Assembly: GCA_000310025.1 (NCBI GenBank)
Contig: FN648462.1
Coordinates: forward strand, 55,801 to 119,800
Length of the DNA stretch: 64,000 nucleotides
Source: Ectocarpus siliculosus
Taxonomy: Eukaryota; Sar; Phaeophyceae; Ectocarpales; Ectocarpaceae
Direction of reading: 5' to 3'
The first letter of the stretch is position 1, and every line of letters begins with the position of its first letter. Positions 33,277-46,201 of this stretch are shown here, piece after piece. The translations under genes were made by a program, and so were the position numbers. Below the pieces are notes generated by a model. It was not told the DNA's origin. It saw only the letters and a program-made list of their open reading frames with translations, and ran no database searches.

Positions 33277-36200
33277 CTAGCAGCCACGCCCTAAGTTTTC
33301 GCACATCGCTGCCCGGCGCCTGGCCTTGTCGTTGGCCTCGTCCTTCAGCCGCTGCTGTTTCTCCCCCTCTGCTGCCCTCGACTCCTGTTTTTGTTGTTCC
33401 CGGATTTCGTTGCAAATTCAAGGGTTGGGCAGAAGTAAGTCAAGGCGACTTCATAGAAAGGGACAAAACTTGGCGAAAAGAATTCAAGAGCGGTGCTGTC
33501 TGCCGATCGACAAGGCGAGCGCAAGCTGGGGGCACCCGCAGTGCTACAGCCAAGAATCATGCGGGAAACTTGGGGTACAACGAGAGGTGGCGACCAAGCG
33601 CCAGTCCCGCTAGATTTTGTTTTTTCGCCGGTCACAATTTCTTCTATTTTGGGTGTTATGTGGAGATGCCTATCCCTATACAACAGATCACAACCCGTCG
33701 AGGACGATTCCCTCTCTTCACCGTTGTAACACGTTATTTTTCCATCGCTGGCGGTACCTGACGTCGACGTTTTTGCCTCTGAAAATGACAAGCTCCGAGC
33801 GGGGATCACAGATAGAAGAACGCCTCTGCGGTGCGCGCCGCCTTGCGTGACGGGACAGGTGTTGTACAAGTCCTTCCCTCACGCTTACCACTCGCGAACA
33901 AGCACCTCATGCCTACTATGTACGGGCGGGAGAGCAATCGTCCAGCGCTTCGCAAGAAGCATAAAATGTACCCAGAGTTGTTCGCGCAAAATCTACCACA
34001 AAAAAAAAAAGAGGCACAGCAGTATACGACGTTCCAAGTGTCTGATCGCTTGTTTCGAAAGGGGGTGCTACAACAGCAGTCACACCGCGACGGAACCGAC
34101 TTACCCCGTAGGTCATCTGTCCCGACGAAGTCTTCCCGTTGAGCTTGGCCTGGATACGGTCGTGAACAACGAAACACGTTAGCCGAAGGAGCGCGATTCT
34201 GTCAGCAGAGGACCAAAGTAGCGGTGCTGTCATACACGCCTAACGCTTGTGCGCACGGGGATTGGTTGGTGGGAGGAGGGCTTAGATGTCTATGAGGGAT
34301 GTCGACCGCAGTGCTCATCCCCGATGCCATCAACCACAGCTCAGTCATCGATGGCACTTGGATGTTGTTGCACTTGGGGTGTTAAGGTGCGACTCATTGT
34401 TGACACGATGTGCAGCGCTTGTCGTCATCGCAGTCCCAAAAATGGGGATCTTTTGCCAACGATGCTGCTGCTGTTGCTTCTTCAGCATCAGCACCACCCA
34501 CGCTCGAGAAAACAACAGCAACTCCTTTCTGAACGTTACAACGACGCCTTCAAGCCCGAGACATCCAGCGAAGAAGATGCGCTTGCTATGGGATTCACGT
34601 GTTGCACAGACAGCTGAACGGTAGTCATATTTTCAGGTTACGGCGGGAGCTGCAACTCCCTAGAACAATATACTTACCAAGGGGATTATTGCCGTAGCGG
34701 CTCCTCCCCGAGCCTGAACGTCTTTCCAACAACTACCGTTCAGATCCTTGTACTCCAATCCCACAACATGCTGCTGTATAGGCGTACCTGCGCCGCGAGC
34801 TTCCTCTGAATTCTGGCCGCCTCCTCGGACAACGGTTCCCCCTCCGTGAGCTTGACGGCCCCCATGGGCGTAGGCGCGCCCCCGTCCAGATCTCCCAGTT
34901 GATCGGCTACCGCGGCTCCGGGCCTCAAGCCTCCCGTGACAATCCCCAGCCCCGCAGCGGCCGCGATTGTGCCGGCGGCACTGGACAAGAAATCACTGAA
35001 AAATAACAAAAAAAAAGTGCAGCCGGACAGCAGCAGCACAGAACCGGCCCACAGAGAGGAAATATTTCGTTAACAACGTTTACGAAAAAAGAAAAGGTCT
35101 AGGAAACACAGCTGTCAGCGGTGGATCCCATACTACACTCTATATAACAATCTGTGCTCGGCAGTGGCGATGGAATAAGAAACTGAGCCTCGATACGATT
35201 TCGACGTTGTTCATCTCCGGACCTGTTCGTTCTATAGCGCAAGCAGCGACGGCGGTGGTGGCTTCGGGTTACGGTAAATTCTAGCGTTGTTGGGTGCGGC
35301 GGTAGGCCCGCGGCACGATAATGTGAAACGGGGCACGCGTGCGATTGCCGACCCCCGCGCAGCTGCTGTAAGGTCTTGTACAAGCGACGTGCCGGTCGCG
35401 ATTTGCAGGCCTTTCGCTGGAATAGGTGGGCGTTTGGAGGGGGCGGAAATAGGGGCCAATCAACGGGAAGAGCGATGCGGTGAACGGAGTAGGGGTATTG
35501 AGTGGGGCGGGGTAACCAGACTCGGCATGCAACCGTTGACCACTCCTGTTCGGTCGGTCGCAACTAAAGAGAGAGAGAGGGGGGCCCTCCAAGAGACAAG
35601 CGCTCTAGCGTATGTAGCGGGGGTGAGGTGGGGTACGCCATTTGCCGCATTGTCACGAGGGCCCCCGCCTCGTTCTAGCCGTGACAGCGCGAACAATGGC
35701 GGCGGGTTCAAACAAAATGGGGGGTCAATCGGCGGCCTGGAGGGACGCTGCGCCTTGTTTATGTTACTTCTTGTTTCCGGTGGAAAAGAAGAGGGTGTGC
35801 TACTCCGTTGCAAGGAGGGTGGGGGCCCAGGGGAAGCCCTTATGTTTCGGCAGGTAACGCCGGGGGGTGCATGTTTGGGTCCGTGTATCTGCAAAAGTAC
35901 TCGACAAATAACTGGTCTTGACCCCCAAGCACTTTTACAAGCTAGTCAGCGTGACTAGTTCATTAGTTCATATTGGATTGATCTGACTACTCGATGATGG
36001 TTTGATTCGGCTTCTAAACTCGCACATGGCCATGCGAAAGCAGACGCTGGCTGTAAGCTTAAATCACCCATCGCTGCAGTCTAATGGTTTGATTTCGGCT
36101 TCTAAACTCGCACATGCTCCTGCGAAGACGACGCTGGGTGGAACCTTACATCACCCATCCATTCAGAAACGGTTCGATCGTCAAGTTGCGTATTTGTCGA

Positions 36201-37090
36201 TCACCGTACACAACACGGCATGCCGTGCTCGTGCATGAGAGCCCCCCCAACGTGCCGAGCGCACTGCGTCTGTTCGTGTCCAGACATCATCACATGTAAG
36301 CGATACCTTTTGTAATTTGGATAGAGTCACAAACCACTATTGAACCAGACCCTGAGACCCTACACTACAGCAGGTAAAGCTGCATGTTCTCTGTAGGTTT
36401 CGTCACACAGGAAACAAACTGCGAGGGTAACGGTTGCTGTTATAAATGCGTAGTGCACAGGACGGTGACAAAAAAGTACGTGTAACCCCGCGTCATGATC
36501 ATGAGTAAGATGTCGTCGGTTGCGTAAGATACCACACCTCCAGGACCGATTTTTCAAACCTCGCTTTCTGCTGGGCGAAAAGGATTGCCACAACAAAATC
36601 TCTATCGATGAGACAGTTCTAACGCCACCATTTTCGGCATCGCCACTGTGTGTTTGTGCTGCAGAGAAATCGGGCTTTGAAAAGCGGTCCCAGGGGGTAT
36701 GTTTTCTCATGCAACCTACGGGACAGTAGTCAGCAATGACGCGACAGGGGCACCCCGTCAGAACACCGCACGCAACAGGAGTTAGCACACAGCCGTACTC
36801 CCAGATGAGGCAAAGCACCACGTCACACCCAAGAGACAAAACCCACAAGCACTGCATCACTAATGAATCTACACTAGGTGTCTTTTGCTGCTGCGAGTCT
36901 AAGAGATTTGCTCGATCCTGGGCACACACCGACACACCTACCCCCGGTTTGACGGCCCTTCTTGAAGGGACATGAGCAACATGTCATTGCTGGAACTCGC
37001 TGGTGTGCATACTTTCAAACACGGCGACACCGCAACAAAGGCAGAGGAAGGCCCGACAACGCATAGCAGGGTGGTGATGAGGTACTTCAT
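33277..37090 (-). CDS. Small plastid protein with putative thylakoid-lumen targeting
   Basis: Exons 36942-37090, 34788-34995, 34105-34149 and 33277-33384 join in phase and encode 169 residues ending at TAG 33277-33279. The N-terminus is a signal peptide with a PSSAF motif (residues 14-18), the heterokont plastid-import type. A second hydrophobic signal follows at about 52-80 (SSAAGTIAAAAGLGIVTGG) and ends in AVA before D81, a likely lumenal processing site. The mature part is about 89 residues, charged and helical, ending DKARRRAAMCENLGRGC with two cysteines. I do not recognise the family. It could be an extrinsic photosystem subunit or assembly factor, which is inference from targeting only. 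The last two exons are short, so the 34105/33384 junction is the weakest. Intron 1 (1.9 kb) carries a tandem duplication. Confidence 0.68.
35997..36165. repeat. Tandem duplication, unit about 86 bp
   Basis: Two units starting ATGGTTTGATT and containing GGCTTCTAAACTCGCACATG lie in intron 1 of the small plastid-protein gene. Confidence 0.8.
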
Positions 37091-37348
37091 TCTTTGTAGG
37101 CGCCGATCTCGCTCTCGCTCTCGCTCTCGCATGTGTGGGTGATGACCGTTGCGTTGCCTGTGCTGTGATGCTCAGCATTTATCTCTGCGGAGCCCCTATA
37201 CCCCCCCCCCTCCGGATGAATGAAACGCGAAACGGCTAAAATTGCGCCGCGTCGCCGCGTCGACTGATGTCGAACTTGAACCGGTCGCCAATGAACGTAC
37301 CTCTGTACTGCTGTACCTCTTCAAAGAAACACCGCAGAGGGCGTGTGG

Positions 37349-37417
<69 letters not shown>

Positions 37418-37696
37418 AGAGGATCACATCCCTGTCAGGTTTTGGCACCCCAAGAACACGCTCAGTGATTCTGTACACACATGTATTCTGACAACAGCAG
37501 TTAGCCTCACCGGGGTCGTTGTCCGTATCTAGCTGGGCTCCATACTAAGTTACACCGAATCTACATACTGCGGTTGCAGCCTCAAGTGCTCCTTCTGCTC
37601 AGGCAGGAAAACTGGGCTGGCTCGCAGAAAAGCTACGCTCTTCCTTCCGCTACCAAACTCTGCTGGTAGATTCAAGAGGTCCCACCAGGCGAAGCA
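37091..37696. promoter_or_regulatory. Shared 606-bp divergent promoter region
   Basis: This separates the start codons of the plastid-protein and PH genes. It contains a C-run followed by TCCGGA (37201-37216), like the start of the C-tailed repeats, and the long TC microsatellite. Confidence 0.6.
37349..37415. repeat. (TC)n microsatellite in a divergent promoter
   Basis: An uninterrupted TC run of about 33 repeats lies between the start codons of the plastid-protein gene (37090, minus) and the PH gene (37697, plus). Confidence 0.95.
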
Positions 37697-40600
37697 ATGA
37701 ACCTTGCCTTAGCAGCATTCGGAGGCTACCCGGTGCCGACATGGGAGAGTCAGGAAGGCGCCCACACGCCGTCGGGGTCGAAGACGCCCATCATCATATG
37801 CGGATGGCTGCTCAAGATGAAGCGGGAGCACCGCAAATTTAGGTCGACCTGGAATAGGCGCTGGTTTACGGTGGAGGATGGGGCGTTCAACTGGTATAAG
37901 ACCTCAAGGTGAGACACCCCCCCGTACGTTGGACTACATGTGTGTTGTTGGGTTTGGCCCAGAGGAAAGTAGGCGGCAGGAGAAAGAGCTTGGCCATGGC
38001 TGCGATGGGGGGGACAAGACATGTAAATTTTCCTCTTTATATTTTAAGTGTTGAATTCGGAAGGGGTTGTGCTCATTCCCTGGCCCTCTCCGCTAGGTGC
38101 ATGTACAATGCTGTGCGCGCGTCGAAGCTAGACAACGGCGTCAGCTCTAGTATGTAGTGTGTCTCCTCGCTCTGGTAGTCTGTTTCCATTTTCTTTGCAA
38201 CCCCAGCCAAGGTTCGTCGAAGCAGCTGGCCAAAGAAAATAAAAGAAACTTCATTCGGCGACGTGCTTGTGTTGATGGGTTAGAGCGCCAACGATCCACC
38301 CGAATCAGTAGAGGAAGGTCGCGAGCGCTGCCCGTCTCATGCACAGCAGAACGTGCCGATCACAGCCTGATACCCATCGAAAACCAGGGAGGCGTGCAGC
38401 CCCTTCCAGGGCCACCTTCCTGGGAATTTTCCTCTGAAAAACAAGCGGATAAGAATAAAACATATTAAGAAAAACAAAAAAAGTGTTCCGCAGCACGCTG
38501 AACCATTTGCTGAACCATACGCTGTCTCCACTGGCTCAATGTATTTGCCCATCCAAGAAAAGAGAGACTCCTCACCCAACAAATCATCGAATTGCATACT
38601 CATATACTTACGGCCTTACAACGGATCCCCCCGGGGTGGGTTCACGAGAAAGCAGTGTCATCAAGGGGCGATGCAAATGAAAATTAAAGCGGGCAGCAGG
38701 ACCCGCAGTTGTGACGTTTCCGACACTCAAAAGCTGACACAGCTGACGTGTTCGCTGGCGTACGTGTTTTTGGCTTGAAGAGCCCAGCGAACCTTGACCA
38801 AACCCACAATATACAGATCTTTCTACATACAAGAGTGTTACGTAAGGAGGAAGAGGACCTACGAAGGCATGTCTCGTGCATAACGACAAACCGCTCTTCT
38901 CAGTAAGCGTGGTGCGTTTTCAATCACCGATCTCTGCCGAAGTTAAATATGTCTGGCGTGGGATTGTGTTCTACTTCTTGTAGGCTACCGCGTGCATGCA
39001 CTCCAAAAGATCTACAGTAAGCGAACAGTTGTTTCGAGTGATGCACGGAGACAAGGAAGCTCGATGTTTTGCGTGAGGTGTCGAGCAGCAGCAACCCTCA
39101 CCTAGTACAATGACAACGCATATTTTTTGCCAGTATGCGAAGCCCTGACGGGATATCCGGGTGACTCACAGAGGACCGCTAACCGGGCTAGGTGTTTTTA
39201 TAACACTTCCCTTTTGAGGATGATCTCATTACAAGTAGATAGGCTCCGTGTGATGGCAGATGAATGCTCGAGCAGAAAGAAGAAAACACCCCGGGTACAA
39301 CCGCATGGTGTGTTCGATGACTGGCTCCGATGTGTGCGATGACACCTAACTTTTTGTCTCGCCCGGTATGCTTTCAGTGCTTCTCGAACTCCTTGGTCTT
39401 GGAATGCCAACATCGACGAGGGCCATCTAATCAGTATATGGGCGGACAAGACAGTGTATCGTAAACATGAACAGCTAGCTCTCCCACCATTACATGAGTG
39501 GGAAACCAAGGCGTTCTGGGCAACAAGCAGACCATCCTACAATAGTACTTGTCAGGTCTATTTACCTCGGTGTGAGCCCGAAGCCTTAAACCTAATTCGT
39601 TCGCTGTTCGCGCCCAAGAACATATACACAACAGCGCCCTCAAAGTACCGATTGGGAGGACTAGCCTTCTCGACGGACACATGTATATGCACCACCGCCC
39701 AACCACGGTTCGATCCGCAAATCAACAACAACATTCACCAACCTCCTACAGCATAACACCCAATAATTTTCCGGCCTCGTTGTTCACAGTCCTGAAGGAC
39801 ACACACTAATTAATAAGCACACCCGCTCAACCTTCCGCAAATCTACAAATACAACACCCACACCTACTACACAGCTCTGACGCCTGCGGGAGGCTCTCGC
39901 TCCTGGACATCCAGAGCGTCCGGAGGTACGTCGGGACGGAGCACGGCAGCTACACCTTCGTGGTCCACGCGACGGACCGTGAGATGCTCCTCCGGGCGGA
40001 CAGCGCCAACGACGAGAGCAGGTGGATACGGGGCCTTACCCTCCAGACGGACCTGGTGCACGGAGGCACGTTTCAGGGCCCCCCCTCGGCTAAGAACAGG
40101 TGGGACAGAGACACGCGCGAGGGAGACACACGCACAAGCAAAGAGAGAAAACATGCTGCTGCCTTGTAAGGCCTGACACGATCGAGGAAAACACAGACAC
40201 GAGCACAAAAGTACAGGTACTGTCTTGTAGATCTTATCACCCACAGGGGAGGTATGCTGCCCGGGGAATCGTAGAAACACAGGCATCACCCCGCTAACGT
40301 TAAGGATTACTTGCCGTTTTATCCTGGACCCTCATGTATGGATAGAGATGCAGTCGTTGGGTTGTATTTACAAAACAAAAAATGAAGAGTCTCCTTATCT
40401 CAATCACTTGGGCTAGATAGTCTTCTCCAGCCATCGGGGTGGACGTGCGCACGAGAAGCTTCCGGAGACAAGCGCGGGGTGATTGATATCCGCAACCTCT
40501 CGGCGGTCTCCAGGCCCAGACAGATGCCCTCCCCCCCCACCCCCCGCGACGGCCGCGGCGGCTGCTTCCTTCCCGTGGTTGGCCGGAGGAGGGTCCAGAG

Positions 40601-41662
40601 CGGCAACACAGCTGGTGCCAGGAGGGGAGCTCAGGCCTTTGTATGTTTTTAACGTTCCGATTTCGAAGCCTGGGTCGGGGGCAGAAGGCTCGCGAGCCAC
40701 GCTCCTCGGCGAGGAGTAGGAAAGGCTTCGCCCCGTCCACACGCTTGCAAGCTTAGGGTGGAGCGTTTGGCCAGGTCGAGCACGAGATAAAAAGATTACT
40801 ACATGGGCCGCTGTAGCTCGTTGACTACGACGAGGGGTTCGAACAAAACCGAACCCACCCTCCCTTGAAACCGTTTCTTTTTTCCTTTTACCGCCGCATT
40901 ATTGCTCGCAGGCGACGGACGGTGCTCAAGTTGATGGGGGAGGGCTGCACGGGGGCCAACGTCGGTGACGGTAGAGGGGACGACAGCAAGACCACCGGGT
41001 GGCACCAAAAGGGGGATCGCGGTGGCGGCGGCGGCAACAGCCGGGAGGGAGAGTGGAAGGGGGAGGGAAGCCAGTTCCGAGAGATCAACAAGAAGATCAG
41101 GGCCCTCATGAACGACCACGATAACAGGGCCGGCGGCGGTGGCAGCAGCACCGGCGCCGCTGGGGACAACAGCAAGCCGACCAGGTTCTACTCCGAGCGG
41201 CAGCCCGCCCAAAAGTTCAAGATAACCCCCCGGGATCCGAGGGGGATCAGCATCGTCGGAGGGAGAGGGCTGGGAAAGTTTCCCGAAAAGAACGGAAGCG
41301 GTGGCGGCGGCGGCGGTGGCGATAACGGGACGGGGGCGAGGCGTTTTTCCACGAAGGTCGTGCCCATCTCGGAGCCGCCATCTACCCGTTCGCGCGTCTC
41401 ACAGCAGGAGGGCGGCGGCGGCGGCGGCGGCAGCAGCAGCAGCGTCAACGAGACCTCCTTAAACGTCAGCACCACCAGCACCATCAGCAGTAGGAGCAGC
41501 GGCAGCAACAGCCCCGAACACGGACGGTGGACGGTTGTCACCGGAGTCGGCGCGAGAGGCGGAAGTAGCGGCGGCGGCGGTGGCGGCAGCGGCAGATCAA
41601 AACCTCCCATGCCGAGCGGACCCCCTCCCACTAACGTCCGCGGGGTTCGCACCGCCAAGCTT

Positions 41663-41695
<33 letters not shown>

Positions 41696-42112
41696 ACCGG
41701 CGACCACGGGGCCCTCTCCGACACCGCGAGCTCCGACGAGAAGGACAACGTGAGAGGACACTGGAGATCGCGCAGCAGAGTCGTCGGGCGGAGGGCGGGG
41801 CACGAGGTCAGTCGGGGCAGCGGTGCGAGGAGATCGAAGCAGCACCGATATAGCGCGGGTGGCAACGGCGCCGGCGATGGCGGCGGTAGGCATGGTAGCT
41901 TTTCCCACCGCGGGACGGGGAAGAATGCCGAGGGGGCAGGAGGGCGGCGAGACCGGAACGATTTCGAGAGTCTGGACGATGTTTCCTCGTCGGAGGAGAG
42001 GTGAGTACCTTTTTCTGCCCCCCCCCTTCTCGACTACCGAGGAGAAAACTCCACGCACTGCATATCGTTGTAGGCGTTGAATGCTAAGTTTATACATTAG
42101 TACATCGTGGAG

Positions 42113-42145
<33 letters not shown>

Positions 42146-42328
42146 CAGAGAGAGAGGCAGAGAGACAGACAGAGACAGAGACAGAGAGACAGAGAGACAG
42201 AGAAAGAGAGGCAGAGACAGAGAGACAGAGAGACAGAGGGATAGGCATGCACACACACTCATCTTTTCATTGCTCAGCCGGTTAGCGCGGTCAATGCTCG
42301 TAAGAAACATTGAGAGAGGGGGGGGGGG

Positions 42329-42359
<31 letters not shown>

Positions 42360-43304
42360 GATGACGAACTCTGTTTTAGCGCTACTTGCCGCCGACCACT
42401 ACTGTCCCCACCCCTCGCACCGCGCGCACCCCCCGCAAGGCTGCGACCTACGCTTCTCCCAGTTCCCCAAAGCCCTCTAACCTGTACTAATGCTGTTTTC
42501 CTGTCGGAAACACAACGCTCGCATCGTTTCGACAGCAGCAGCTCCAGAACCCGAGGGGATCCGTTCATGGACGACTACATCTCCGCGGAAACGGGCCGCG
42601 GTGGCTCTACCCCCCGCGACCACCCCTCCGGGGCGGCCAACCGCTCGTCGACGGCGGCACCAAACAGAAAAAGAGACGCCAGCGCCAGCGCCAGCGGTGG
42701 CGGGAGCAGCAGGGGGGGGGATGCCGCAGACATCGACCAGTACCACCGGTACCCGCAGAAGAAGGAGCAGCAGCAGCAGCAGCAGCAGCACCGGTACGGG
42801 CGGCGGCAGCGGCGCCCCAGCCACGACGAGGTCACGTCCGGCAGCAACTTCTCTTCCTTCTCCTCCTCCTCCCCGCGTTCCCCCACCGCGGCCAGCAGCA
42901 GCGGGCAGAGAAGCAGGAGGAACGGGCGAAACTTCGACAACGACGACTTCAGCCGGGGGGACGGGGACGAGGAAGAGGAAGAGGTCTCCGTCGACAGGAC
43001 CAACTACTGGCTCCAGTCCGGGTACGCCGGCGGCAATGGCGCGGCGGGCTACTACGCAGCCACCGCCGGTTGCAGCGGAGGAGGAGGAGGAGGAGGCAGC
43101 GGCCACAGCGCTAGAGGTGCCAGCGGCGGCAGCGCCACTGCGGAGGACATGTCGTGGAACGCCGGGATGATGGGCGGGATGAGCTCGCGGTCTCGCGGGT
43201 CCTCGCGCGGCAACTCGGGCAACGGCAGCAGCGGGCGCGGCGGCAGCGGACTGCCGCGAAGGTACCTCACGGAGCAGAGCATGCTTCGCCAGCAGGGCTG
43301 GTGA
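37697..43304 (+). CDS. PH-domain protein with long low-complexity tail
   Basis: Exons 37697-37908, 39875-40099, 40912-42000 and 42536-43304 are all joined in phase 2 and give 764 residues. A pleckstrin-homology domain spans roughly residues 35-135: GWLLKMKREHRKFRSTWNRR, then WFTVEDGAFNWYKTS across intron 1, then YTFVVHATDREMLLRADS and the conserved helix tryptophan in NDESRWIRGL. PH domains bind phosphoinositides or proteins and bring proteins to membranes. The KxnRxWF basic pattern allows lipid binding, but this is untested. The remaining about 630 residues are Gly/Ser/Arg/Asp-rich with poly-Gly (41300-41700), poly-Gln (42767-42790) and acidic patches. They probably form a disordered tail with no second domain seen. 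The start is the first ATG of an open exon. Intron 3 is full of GA and GACA microsatellites. Confidence 0.8.
42112..42360. repeat. AT, GA and GACA microsatellite cluster
   Basis: An AT run (42112-42131), an imperfect GAGACA/GA tract to 42240 and a GACA run near 42329-42358 lie in intron 3 of the PH gene. Confidence 0.95.
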
Positions 43305-44886
43305 CGACGCGATCGATCGAGCTGGCTTCAAAGAGGAGCAAGAAAAACACAAACGACACATCTTACATTCGTTTAGTAGGGGAGGTTGGAAATATGTCAT
43401 CTTGGTTCGTCACAAATAATTGTATTGGATAAACTGGTATTGGTCATCTTGGTTCGTCACAATTTCTATTGGATAAAACTGTTGATTATTTTCGACTGCG
43501 TGGAAGACGATTGTGTAGCGACAGCACAAGCAAGCACGCTGTAGGCGGAGGAGGAAGTCTGCCTGTCTGTCGTACGCCCGACCGACGTGCATCGGCCGGG
43601 CCTTCGACAAAGCAAGAGAGATAAGCGCGAGACTTTTGAAGATTCAAGGCGTCCCCAGTATTTCTGTCCGCGGCAAAGCGCGGGTAAGAGGTACTTGTTT
43701 CTTTCTGGGGGTTTAGGCCATCTTTCATCGCCACCAGGTGTAGGTTTTTGGGTGGCAACACACGCTGTCTGCGTAGACGGTGTGGTTTTTGGGAATGTTT
43801 TACTGTGTGTGTGCGTGTGTATTTTTCTTGCATAGTCCATGTGTAGATACGTAAACAAAAGACTATCTATCCGTTCGAGATATTATGTACTACCACAAAC
43901 AGCAACCAGTCGGTCCTTGCGTGAACCTGCTTGACACTTTGCTGCGGGATGGGTGGGGAGGAAGCCGGGGCTGGCACGGTGGGTTTCTTTGTAGTTGGCT
44001 GGCCTGTTGCCCCTGGGAAGTTAGCACAGGCTGAATGAATGCTGCGGTAGGCACGTTGGTTGGCCCTGCTTCCGTGGAACATCAGGCGCAAAGATAAGCA
44101 CCGCGGGTGGGTCTGTCTGGTGTAGCATAGAAACCGTCAGCGACGGGATGACCACGCAAGAGCGAAGAGACGCAAGCACGGAACGTGACACGTTGTGAAC
44201 AAAAAAGTAATTCAAACGAAGATATTTTTCTTGCATTTGATGGCACGGCAGGGTGGGCAAGGCGAAACACAAAAACACAAAGAAAGCTACGTTGAAACCT
44301 ACTCTTGAATCCACCTCCTTACGCTGTGTCCCGCTGTATTTCGGGAAGAATGTCGAGCAGGGAATGCGCCTGACTGATTGAGCCCATACCATCAATCAGG
44401 CCACCACGTGACTTGAGTTGTAGGGGCGGCAAGAGGAACAGACGAAGGATCGCTGCATCGACAACAACAGAACAGAAGAAGTTGTTGTCCAGCAATAAAG
44501 ACCGATGTTGAACACATATATATATCAAGTTGTCCTGGTATTCGAGACAAAAAAAAACAAATAGTATGCATAGTCTATAGACTAATATGGGGGTTCGCGA
44601 GACGAACACAAATAGATACCGCAAACACAAGCTGCTCGCGTGAATGAATGCACGCAGCAATGTCTCTCACTCGTTTAACGGTTGCTTCTTAGCAGGTGAT
44701 CCTCCCGAAAACCAAGTGAAGATGCAGGGAGAGATAACAAAAACACAACTAACTAAGTTATCGTCAGGCTGTGATCCCGGAGGACTGACGATGACTGACT
44801 GTCTGTGTCTTCCATACTACTCTCGCTCGCTCGATTTCCAATCAATGTCAACATCAGATGTCGAGCTCTCTCTTTCTCTCTCTCTT

Positions 44887-45155
44887 GGCGTGTTCCCTCT
44901 CAACTCTTCACCCAAATCCCCACATTCATTCGAAGAGTCGTCCGCGGTTGATTTTCTCTCGATGAAATCAGTCATATGACCAGCGTGTTCCCTCTCAACT
45001 CTTCGCCCAAATCCCCACATTCATTCGAAGAGTCGTCCGCGATTGATATTCTCTCGATGGCGTGTTCCCTCTCAACTCGTCGCCCAAATCCCCACATTCA
45101 TTCGAAGAGTCGTCCGCGATTGATATTCTCTCGATGAAATCAATCATGACCAGCG
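44887..45155. repeat. Three-copy tandem repeat, period 95 then 77 bp
   Basis: Copies beginning CGTGTTCCCTCTCAACTC at 44889, 44984 and 45061 each contain CCCAAATCCCCACATTCATT and GAAGAGTCGTCCGCG. Neither period is a multiple of three, so this is unlikely to be coding. Confidence 0.85.
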
Positions 45156-46032
45156 CAGCGTCGGCGTCCCACGAAAGGGTACCCACCTCGCTCACCCTCC
45201 CTTTTCATGGCGCTCCCTACTGCTCGTCTGTCGGAAACTGCGACTCCCCCCGCCAGCAATAACGAGTGTCACTACGCTAACGACACCACTACTCACTGTC
45301 CACGACCAACCGTCAGACAGACCGAATCCTCGTGGTTCTAAGATCCCCCCGGCCCCGACAGAAGCTCGCCCCGCCCCCTCCCCCCCGGGAGAGAGAGAGG
45401 GCCTGGCGAATTGTTGTTCATGGTCGAGAGAGAGGCGGTGAAAAACATGAATGAATGGTGATGGGGAGCGGAAAGGTAAAGCGACCCAGGGTTGTGTTTC
45501 CTGCGAGCCAAGCCAAGCTTGAGCGCGCGAGTGCCACACCACTAGTTACCATGCAATCCGCCTCACGAGGAACATGTACGTTGTACATGCATAGAATACA
45601 CCTTGTGCAAGATCTCTACTTACTGCGAGCACGCCGATCCTTTCAAAACATGAACACGCAGTAGTAGTATTTATTACCTGCCCAACACAGCAATTACCGA
45701 AAATGCCATGTTGCACAAGTCGCTAAAGGGCTGGATAAATCTGGCGGCCTAAAACACGCGAGCACCGATTCTCTAATTTCATGAAAAATTGACTCTTCAA
45801 CGATGACGCCCCTGCACCAACTGGGGATTCCAAAGCGCCACAGAGAGTGGACAATTAGGAGCGCTGACGTTTGGGTCCACTGGCTGGTAACGGACAAAAA
45901 AAAAAGCCTGTTTCGGCTCCATGTGGGCTAAAGGGCGTGTAGCGGTAGAAGGAGACAAAAACACCCGTAGCGATCGTTTATTCTTAAACAGCGTATTCAA
46001 GGCTGTTCCAGTACATTACTCAGTTGGCGTTC

Positions 46033-46201
46033 GCCCCCCCCCCCCCGGCGATGCGACTCGCCGAATACCTCACGGAGTTTCGCTCTTGGTAATGCGTGAG
46101 CGAACCTGGTCCGGTGACGAAATCCGTCCCGGTCTCGTAGGAATGCGTGGTCAATGGTCTGACAACTACGACATGCATGGCTTTCATGGCTTTGATTCCA
46201 C
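46033..46201 (+). repeat. Truncated C-tailed repeat unit
   Basis: A 14-base C-run (46033-46046) is followed by the inner family sequence (GCGACTCGCCGAATACCTCACGG ... GGAATGCG ... GCATGGC). The distal end is diverged. It lies downstream of the dehydrogenase gene and antisense to it. Confidence 0.7.

Noticed and set aside
41188-41865. Long minus-strand frame rich in Pro and Leu
   Set aside because: It is the antisense shadow of the Gly-rich third exon of the PH gene.
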